Source: Lyngbya sp. HA4199-MV5 (lineage in GTDB: Bacteria > Cyanobacteriota > Cyanobacteriia > Leptolyngbyales > Leptolyngbyaceae). Taken from it: a stretch of 64,000 nucleotides of DNA. The stretch covers positions 1-64,000 of the forward strand of contig JAHHHL010000006.1 in NCBI GenBank assembly GCA_019359375.1, given 5' to 3'. The translations under genes and the position numbers were made by a program. Positions 63,171 through 64,000 of this stretch are shown here, one piece after another (position 1 is the first letter of the stretch; every line of letters begins with the position of its first letter). The notes below the pieces were generated by a model that was given only the letters and a program-made list of their open reading frames with translations, had not been told where the DNA came from and did no database searches.

Positions 63171-64000
63171 TCACTTCTTCTCCGGCAACATACACTTATC
63201 GCTATCGCAGCCAGCAGGACCTTCCGCCAGACTAAAGCCGGAGTCGTAGCGGCTAAGGGCGGCGTAGAAGTCGTTGGTTTGCTGCTTGGCTTTAACCTCT
63301 TGCTGGCGGCGATCGAAGGTTTCTTTGTCGATCTTCTCAAACGGTAGACGCGGAAAGGGTGCATCAAACCGAGCTAGAAGCGCGGCGCTGATGTAACCTT
63401 CGTCGTTGGCGATCGCTTGATAAATGCGCTGTGCCAAAGGTTCTACTTCGGCTTCGGTCAGCTCGATCGTGGCGCTGGTGTTATGTGCCGTGTAGTAGGT
63501 TTGCACCTGCATGTAGAAGTCGAACTGGGCGAGGGCAGAGAATTTTTCGATGGCGATCGTGTCCGCTCCGGGTAAATTTGCCCAGGACACTTCGACGGGG
63601 ATTTCGACCAACCATTCCGTGCAGCGAGGATCAAACGGATCGTTGAGCAGATTGCCAGTTTCGTCCTTGTCTGACTGCGAAGGCACAATGCTGTAGCCGT
63701 AGTCCAGACACGCTAAAGCAACGGGATCATTCTTACGGAAGGTGATACGGCGAATGAACCGCTGTGCTTTAGGCGGATGCCAACCGGGGCTGGCTCCTGT
63801 CAGTAAGGATTTAGTACCAGCGGGTTGAACGGTAGTGCAGCGATTGGGACGCTTCAGGTGATGGCGATCGCAATAGTCCCACACGGCTTGCTCCACCGTC
63901 TCTCGCCAGCGCGACAGGTAGGTTTGCTCTTGCTGTTTGAACTCTAAACCGGGTACGGTATCAGGTCTACCTGCTTCCCACCAGCGCAACCAATCCACCC
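63171..64000 (-). CDS. nrdJ: Adenosylcobalamin-dependent ribonucleotide reductase, C-terminal part
   Basis: The frame runs off the right edge and covers about 276 residues of the C-terminal part. It belongs to the monomeric class II enzyme (Lactobacillus-type RTPR): TTVQPAGTKSLLTGASPGWH and KAQRFIRRITFRKND are characteristic barrel segments. The terminal GCDSDKC holds the redox-active Cys pair that re-reduces the active site. It makes deoxyribonucleotides with B12 as radical source. The need for cobalamin fits the riboswitch-controlled cobalt importer at 11-14 kb. The N-terminal part and the start are outside the window. Confidence 0.93.
   Translation of the reverse strand, partial: VDWLRWWEAGRPDTVPGLEFKQQEQTYLSRWRETVEQAVWDYCDRHHLKRPNRCTTVQPAGTKSLLTGASPGWHPPKAQRFIRRITFRKNDPVALACLDYGYSIVPSQSDKDETGNLLNDPFDPRCTEWLVEIPVEVSWANLPGADTIAIEKFSALAQFDFYMQVQTYYTAHNTSATIELTEAEVEPLAQRIYQAIANDEGYISAALLARFDAPFPRLPFEKIDKETFDRRQQEVKAKQQTNDFYAALSRYDSGFSLAEGPAGCDSDKCMLPEKK

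Overview
The window is cyanobacterial. The HIP1 octamer GCGATCGC and its GATCG core recur throughout genes and spacers. The gene content is also cyanobacterial: a phytochrome PAS remnant, a cyanobacteriochrome-type GAF domain, an Rcp1-like regulator, CHAT and DUF928 proteins, a DUF6887 protein, an RRM-type Rbp and a class II ribonucleotide reductase. Abundant heptamer-type low-complexity repeats, several in frame inside genes, fit a large-genome filamentous strain. I cannot name the species.

Layout. (1) 1-9.9 kb: the tail of an IS4-like transposase, then a block of lipid-oxidation genes. A lipase, a catalase-related protein, a DyP peroxidase, a two-lobed membrane protein and two unknown proteins lie on the minus strand. 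They face a divergent cyclooxygenase/alpha-dioxygenase-like heme enzyme. This reads as a candidate oxylipin locus. (2) 10-15 kb: a Uma2-family protein, a cobalt importer cbiMNQO behind a cobalamin riboswitch, and a repeat-rich spacer. (3) 15.5-31 kb: exported and surface proteins, namely an HtrA-like protease, a TpsA/TpsB two-partner secretion pair, a subtilase, a DUF928 protein, a TPR-CHAT protein and a glycosyltransferase-like protein. (4) 31.8-41.8 kb: a compact chemosensory operon cheY-cheA-cheW-MCP-HEAT protein-cheR-cheB with a soluble receptor, followed by two multidomain response regulators (41.9-45.7 kb). (5) 45.7-52.3 kb: a repeat-rich stretch, an unknown small gene, a collapsed phytochrome gene, an Rcp1-like regulator and a very large hybrid kinase. 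That kinase has a DXCF-type cyanobacteriochrome GAF domain. (6) 52.4-57 kb: one giant frame that joins a family-2 glycosyltransferase, a filamentous-haemagglutinin/TPS domain and a C-terminal CHAT protease. (7) 57-64 kb: an acetyltransferase, tRNA-Asp, small unknown genes, ispG, an RNA-binding protein, a C39-type peptidase and the 3' part of nrdJ.

How the parts may work together. In the first block a lipase could release fatty acids, the COX-like enzyme could make hydroperoxides, and the catalase-related protein could convert them. The DyP peroxidase and the unknown genes would be accessory. This is inference from families and gene order. The TPS pair, the CHAT proteins and the GT2-TPS-CHAT fusion suggest surface or self/non-self functions. 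The cobalt importer under B12 control and the B12-dependent reductase at the right edge share the same cofactor economy.

Mobile and repetitive DNA is a main theme. There are at least three families of short inverted-repeat elements, one nested inside another and apparently supplying a start codon. There is also a long palindromic element at 5971-6169. Low-complexity insertions interrupt a GAF domain and a HATPase domain without breaking the frame. No CRISPR array, prophage or complete insertion sequence was seen.
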